A stretch of 9,655 nucleotides of DNA from Candidatus Latescibacterota bacterium (GTDB lineage: Bacteria > Latescibacterota > UBA2968 > UBA8231), in contig JAJDYK010000281.1 of NCBI GenBank assembly GCA_022825185.1, forward strand, positions 1-9,655. The letters run 5' to 3'. The notes under the pieces are model-generated. The model was given only the letters and a program-made list of their open reading frames with translations, had not been told where the DNA came from and searched no databases. The translations under genes and the position numbers were made by a program. Within the stretch, counting starts at the first letter, position 1; every line of letters starts with the position of its first letter. Below are positions 7,009 to 9,655 of this stretch, in pieces.

Positions 7009-7088
7009 AAGCTCTTCCTTCGAGTGGAAAATAGGCAAAATAACCCATTCGCTCATGGCTGCCAAAAAGAGAAGGGGCAAATCTTTGC

Positions 7089-7116
7089 TTGTTTTAATTC
7101 GCGCTGAGAATATATT
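7089..7116 (+). promoter_or_regulatory. Candidate infC promoter
   Basis: TTGTTT (7089-7094) and TATATT (7111-7116) are separated by 16 bp in a locally AT-rich patch between the divergent kinase and infC genes. The -35 is weak and the -10 is good. It would start transcription near 7123 and give a leader of roughly 45-50 nt. The same AT-rich patch may serve the divergent kinase operon. Confidence 0.4.
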
Positions 7117-7125
7117 AAAAACTCT

Positions 7126-7140
7126 GCGGGAGACGCCCGC
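7126..7140 (+). other. infC: Small GC-rich hairpin in the predicted infC leader
   Basis: GCGGG (7126-7130) pairs with CCCGC (7136-7140) around the loop AGACG. It would sit at the very 5' end of the predicted infC mRNA, 16 nt before the Shine-Dalgarno. It could stabilise the leader or take part in control; the stem is short, so chance is possible. Confidence 0.4.
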
Positions 7141-7156
7141 GCTTTCCACCCTTTAC

Positions 7157-7172
7157 GGAGGTTGATGCAATC
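7157..7172 (+). promoter_or_regulatory. infC: infC Shine-Dalgarno and ATC start codon
   Basis: GGAGG (7157-7161) is followed after 8 nt by ATC (7170-7172), which is in frame with the IF-3 sequence. The out-of-frame ATG at 7165 is only 3 nt from the Shine-Dalgarno, too close for good initiation, whereas the ATC is at standard spacing. Confidence 0.8.
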
Positions 7173-7691
7173 GCAGCAAAGAAAAAGAGTTTTACGAGAG
7201 TAAACGGTGATATTCGCGTGCCCCAAATCCGGCTCATCGGGTCTGATGGGGGGCAGGTGGGGATCATCGAAACGGCCCGTGCCTTGGCCATGGCGGAGGA
7301 AGCCAATCTCGACCTAGTGGAAGTGGCCGCTGAAGCGCGCCCGCCGGTCTGCCGGATTATCGACTACGGCAAGTTCCGCTACGACCAAGAGAAAAAGGCC
7401 AAGGAAGCGCGCAAGAAGCAGCACAACGTGCAGATGAAGGGCATTCGCATTGCCCAACCTACTATTTCCGACCACGATCTCGAATACCGGACGAGCCACA
7501 TCCGCACGTTTATCGAAAAGGGGAACCGGGTCAAAGTCAGCGTCCGCTTTCGCGGGCGGCAGATGGCCTATCAGGATCGAGGATACGAGCTACTGCAAAG
7601 TCTGGCCGATAAGCTCAAGGACGTAGCCGTCGTCGATCAGGCTCCTAAGATGGAAGGCCGCGAAATGTCGCTCATTCTCAGACCCATCTGA
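7170..7691 (+). CDS. infC: Translation initiation factor IF-3, starting at ATC (173 aa)
   Basis: IF-3 binds the 30S subunit, keeps it apart from 50S and proofreads start-codon/initiator tRNA pairing. The N-domain has VNGDIRVPQIRLIGSDGGQV (11-30), the linker contains PPVCRIIDYGKFRYDQEKKA (58-77) with a lysine/arginine-rich tract to 83, and the C-domain has KVSVRFRGRQMAYQDRGYEL (122-141). Reading back in frame from RVPQIRLIG gives AAKKKSFTRVNGDI preceded by ATC, with GGAGG 8 nt upstream and no in-frame ATG, GTG or TTG at a suitable position; GTG 7218 encodes a conserved internal valine. Rare AUU/AUC/AUA starts are a known hallmark of infC, letting IF-3 repress its own translation. Length from ATC is normal. 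The usual downstream rpmI and rplT are absent; a terminator follows instead. Confidence 0.95.
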   Translation: MAAKKKSFTRVNGDIRVPQIRLIGSDGGQVGIIETARALAMAEEANLDLVEVAAEARPPVCRIIDYGKFRYDQEKKAKEARKKQHNVQMKGIRIAQPTISDHDLEYRTSHIRTFIEKGNRVKVSVRFRGRQMAYQDRGYELLQSLADKLKDVAVVDQAPKMEGREMSLILRPI

Positions 7692-7709
7692 GATTGGTCC
7701 GAACAACGC

Positions 7710-7749
7710 AAAAAGGCCGATGTCCGCACTGCGGATGTCGGCCTTTTTT
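7710..7749. terminator. Strong intrinsic terminator, probably bidirectional
   Basis: An 18-bp stem (7710-7727 with 7731-7748, two G-T wobbles) with a 3-nt loop includes AAAAAGGCCGA on the left and TCGGCCTTTTTT on the right. The T-tract on the plus strand ends infC transcription; the A-tract on the left arm gives a T-tract on the minus strand, so it can also end the convergent PhyH gene. It begins 18 bp after the infC stop. Confidence 0.92.
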
Positions 7750-7822
7750 GTTTTGTACGCGATGGATGCTACCTTCCCTCGTTGGCACTTAGGGGGATAA
7801 TTTTTTTCTTTAGGACGGTTAC

Positions 7823-8623
7823 TCAGGAGGCGACCAGCACGTGTTCGGCTGCGCCATTGAGGCCGGCGATGACGGGGAAGGTCTTCGATTGTGGGCCATT
7901 GTCACCGGGTACGTAGCGCACGTGCGGCGAGAAATAGGCGTAGAGCGCGGTATTGCGCGAGCGGTCAGTCTGGTTGGGGCCGGAACCGTGGACCATCAAG
8001 CTGTGGAACAGCACGGCGGACCCGGCCGCGAGCGGCACGTCGATCTGGCGCGAGTTGTCGATGTCCTCGCGGTTAGTCAGCGGTGCCCCTTGCTGTTGGG
8101 CGATGTGCCCCCATTCCTGCAAACCCCAATGGTGGCTGCCGGGAATAATTTTGATGCAGCCATTGTCTGGGGTGGCGTCGTCGAGGGCGATGCTCACGGT
8201 TACGAGCGCGGGCGGCTCCATTGGCCAATAAGCCGAGTCTTGGTGCAGGGCGTGGGCCGAGCCGTGAAAGGCGGGTTTGAGCATGAGGGTGCTGCGGAAG
8301 AGCAGCAGGTCGTCCCCGAGCAGCGATTGCACGATGGCGACGAGGCGGGGATGGGCCGCGAGTTGGGCAAAGCACGGCGACAGGGCGCGGGTGTTCTCGA
8401 TTTTGCGCAGCACCGGCAGGCCGTTGCGGTTTTGGTCTTTAGAAAAAGGCTCGCGCTGAAAGTGGCGGCTGAGCGGGTCTTGGCTGGCATCTAGGTCGGC
8501 GGCTAGTTGGTGCAGGCGTTGGATCTCGCGCTGGCATTCGGTGACTTCGCGGTTGTTGAGCAGGTCGGGGACGATTAAGTAGCCCTGCTGCTCGAAAAAA
8601 GCTCGTTGCTCGTGAGGTTCCAT
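7823..8623 (-). CDS. Phytanoyl-CoA dioxygenase (PhyH) family Fe(II)/2-oxoglutarate oxygenase, second paralogue (266 aa)
   Basis: This has a complete PhyH active site. The opening FFEQQGYLIVPDLLNNREV (9-27) is typical. The metal ligands are H127 and D129 (ALHQDSAYWP) with distal H212 (LMVHGSGPN); R223 eleven residues later (DRSRNTAL) is the likely 2-oxoglutarate ligand. DNGCIKIIPGSHHWG (153-167) is the conserved NG...PGSH core. It is only distantly similar to the PhyH protein encoded at 3028-3783 by eye, sharing mainly active-site motifs, so this is not a recent tandem duplication. The ATG at 8623 has GGGAG about 7 nt upstream. It is divergent from the SulP transporter, converges on infC, and appears monocistronic. 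The substrate is unknown; the proximity to an anion transporter is not enough to assign one. Confidence 0.9.
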   Translation of the reverse strand: MEPHEQRAFFEQQGYLIVPDLLNNREVTECQREIQRLHQLAADLDASQDPLSRHFQREPFSKDQNRNGLPVLRKIENTRALSPCFAQLAAHPRLVAIVQSLLGDDLLLFRSTLMLKPAFHGSAHALHQDSAYWPMEPPALVTVSIALDDATPDNGCIKIIPGSHHWGLQEWGHIAQQQGAPLTNREDIDNSRQIDVPLAAGSAVLFHSLMVHGSGPNQTDRSRNTALYAYFSPHVRYVPGDNGPQSKTFPVIAGLNGAAEHVLVAS

Positions 8624-8654
8624 GCGGCACTCCCGCTGTTGAGGTGATGATCCG

Positions 8655-8684
8655 CTAAGTGTACACTGGTCGCCGACTAAGTGT
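8655..8684. repeat. Direct repeat CTAAGTGT in the PhyH/SulP divergent region
   Basis: CTAAGTGT occurs at 8655-8662 and 8677-8684, exactly 22 bp apart, about two helical turns. The first copy also belongs to the 10-bp palindrome AGTGTACACT (8658-8667). The copies overlap the predicted -10 and -35 of the minus-strand PhyH gene, so they are a plausible operator pair. Confidence 0.5.
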
Positions 8685-8687
8685 CAA
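8658..8687 (-). promoter_or_regulatory. Candidate promoter of the second PhyH gene
   Basis: The minus strand carries a perfect -35 TTGACA (8687-8682) and, 18 bp on, TACACT (8663-8658) as -10 with four of six consensus bases. It would start transcription about 30 nt before the PhyH ATG. Confidence 0.45.
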
Positions 8688-8705
8688 CCGATCCCTAGCG
8701 AACGC

Positions 8706-9655
8706 ATGAAGCGATTTTTTCCATTTATCCATTGGCTGCCCGAACTCGGTCGGCCGGCTGTCTTGCGCGCCGATGTACTCGCGGGCCTGACCGTGGCGAC
8801 GATCCTCGTGCCCCAGGCTATGGCCTACGCCGAGTTGGCGGGGCTGCCGCCGGTCTATGGGTTGTACGCGGCTTTTCTGCCGCCGGCTGTGGCTGCGCTG
8901 TTTGGCTCGTCCCGGCATTTGTCCACCGGCCCGGTGGCTATCGCTTCGCTCATTAGCGCGACGACCGTGCAGGGGCTTGCTCCCGAAAGTGGCGAGTTGT
9001 ATATCGCCTATTCGCTGGTTTTGGGCTTGCTGGTCGGTCTGATACGGATCGCCTTGGGTGCGTTGCGCTTGGGCTTGCTGATCGATCTGCTGTCCGGCCC
9101 GGTGGTCGTCGGCTTTACCAATGCCGCAGCCTTTATCATCGCTATCTCCCAATTGCACAAGGTATTCGGTGTGGAGCCTCAGCAGGGAGGGCATTTGCTG
9201 TCGGCCCTCCGCGTCATCGACGTGGCGCTGTTAGCGGTCCATTGGCCGACGCTGGGGATGGCGGTGTTGGCCGGAGGGCTGCTGGTGGTTTTGCGCCGCG
9301 TGCGCTGGGAACTGCCGAGTATGTTGACGACGCTGGTGGTCACCACGCTCGTTTCTTGGCTGACCGGATTTAGCGGGGAAGTGGTTGGCGAGGTTCCGCG
9401 TGGTTTGCCGCAGCCTTTGGTGCCGGACTTAGACGTGGAGATCTTGTCTCAGCTCTTCGTGGGTGCCTTGACCTTAACCATGCTCGGCCTGATGGAGGCC
9501 ATGGCCATTGCCAAGACCCTCGCTGCGCGGACGCGGCAGCATCTCGATATCAATCAGGAACTCATCGGCCAAGGCATGGCCAACGTGGTCGGCGGGCTTT
9601 TCCAAAGCTATGCGACTTCAGGCTCGTTTTCGCGCTCGGCGGTCAACTACCAAAG
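8706..9655 (+). CDS. SulP (SLC26) family anion permease, 3' partial
   Basis: The frame from ATG 8706 stays open for 316 codons to the window end, so the C-terminus is cut off. The family signature is clear: VATILVPQAMAYAELAGLPP (30-49), VYGLYAAFLPP (50-60) and FGSSRHLSTGPVAIASL (66-82). GPVVVGFTNAAAFIIAISQL (131-150), LMEAMAIAKTLAARTRQHLD (262-281), NQELIGQGMANVVGGLFQSY (283-302) and ATSGSFSRSAVN (303-314) also match SulP proteins. Most of the 14-segment UraA-like transmembrane fold is visible; the last helices and the usual cytoplasmic STAS domain lie beyond the window. Members move sulfate, bicarbonate, chloride or dicarboxylates as symporters or exchangers; the ion cannot be read from sequence. 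No strong Shine-Dalgarno precedes the ATG, so the exact start is moderately certain. It is divergent from the PhyH gene with an 82-bp gap. Confidence 0.92.
   Translation, partial: MKRFFPFIHWLPELGRPAVLRADVLAGLTVATILVPQAMAYAELAGLPPVYGLYAAFLPPAVAALFGSSRHLSTGPVAIASLISATTVQGLAPESGELYIAYSLVLGLLVGLIRIALGALRLGLLIDLLSGPVVVGFTNAAAFIIAISQLHKVFGVEPQQGGHLLSALRVIDVALLAVHWPTLGMAVLAGGLLVVLRRVRWELPSMLTTLVVTTLVSWLTGFSGEVVGEVPRGLPQPLVPDLDVEILSQLFVGALTLTMLGLMEAMAIAKTLAARTRQHLDINQELIGQGMANVVGGLFQSYATSGSFSRSAVNYQ

Noticed and set aside
7009..7149. A 47-residue N-terminal extension of the PfkB kinase
   Set aside because: It covers the AT-rich promoter patch and infC leader, lacks family similarity, and the ATG at 7008 has AAGGAAG upstream and begins at the expected first strand.
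7165..7203. 12-codon ORF from the ATG inside the infC initiation region as a real small gene
   Set aside because: Its ATG is only 3 nt from the Shine-Dalgarno and the peptide has no recognisable feature; kept only as a possible regulatory decoy.
7218..7220. GTG as the start of IF-3
   Set aside because: It encodes the conserved valine of IRVPQIRLIG; starting there would delete the N-terminal segment that is plainly encoded upstream.
7841..8494. 217-codon plus-strand open frame opposite the second PhyH gene
   Set aside because: It is antisense to a gene with a complete conserved active site, has no homologous motifs or Shine-Dalgarno, and is the usual GC-rich shadow frame.
8655..9194. 179-codon minus-strand open frame opposite the SulP gene
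   Set aside because: The plus strand encodes unmistakable SulP signatures over the same bases; the minus frame is low-complexity Q/R-rich shadow sequence.

Overview
The window reads as ordinary bacterial chromosome from an uncultivated, moderately GC-rich lineage rather than a plasmid, phage or defence island. It is gene-dense, with short intergenic gaps, clear GGAGG-type ribosome-binding sites on most genes, and one housekeeping gene (infC). Two phytanoyl-CoA dioxygenase (PhyH) paralogues, an orphan TIM-barrel-like protein and a DUF4143-type ATPase in under 10 kb resemble the gene content of groups such as Poribacteria or Latescibacterota. That assignment is only an inference from gene content.

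Layout: (1) 3-1577 (+) is the 3' part of a polytopic GT-C (PMT/GT39-like) glycosyltransferase whose C-terminus is about seven TPR repeats. (2) 3783-1640 (-) is a two-gene operon: a PhyH dioxygenase, then 17 bp later a 456-residue uncharacterised protein that looks like a TIM-barrel glycoside-hydrolase relative. (3) 3849-5021 (+) is an AAA ATPase with a winged-helix segment and a DUF4143 nuclease-fold C-terminus. Its promoter and start codon sit against a perfect 30-bp palindrome (3816-3845). (4) 7008-5037 (-) is a second two-gene operon: a PfkB-family (adenosine kinase-like) sugar/nucleoside kinase and a D-2-hydroxyacid dehydrogenase starting at GTG. (5) 7170-7691 (+) is infC (IF-3), which starts at the rare codon ATC and ends at a strong, probably bidirectional terminator (7710-7749); rpmI and rplT do not follow it. 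(6) 8623-7823 (-) is a second PhyH dioxygenase. (7) 8706 to the window end (+) is the N-terminal two thirds or so of the membrane domain of a SulP anion permease, open at the edge.

How they may work together: PhyH plus the TIM-barrel protein looks like a small oxidation/hydrolysis module acting on an unknown substrate. The kinase/dehydrogenase pair looks like small carbohydrate or nucleoside and 2-hydroxyacid metabolism. The ATPase is an isolated cassette lying between two minus-strand operons, and it carries its own compact and probably leaderless promoter. The items most worth a second look are the 30-bp palindrome with its ATPase, the AUC start of infC with an out-of-frame AUG between its Shine-Dalgarno and start, and the uncharacterised PhyH/TIM-barrel pair. 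I found no CRISPR array, tRNA, rRNA, IS element or riboswitch, and no gene-free stretch over 300 bases.
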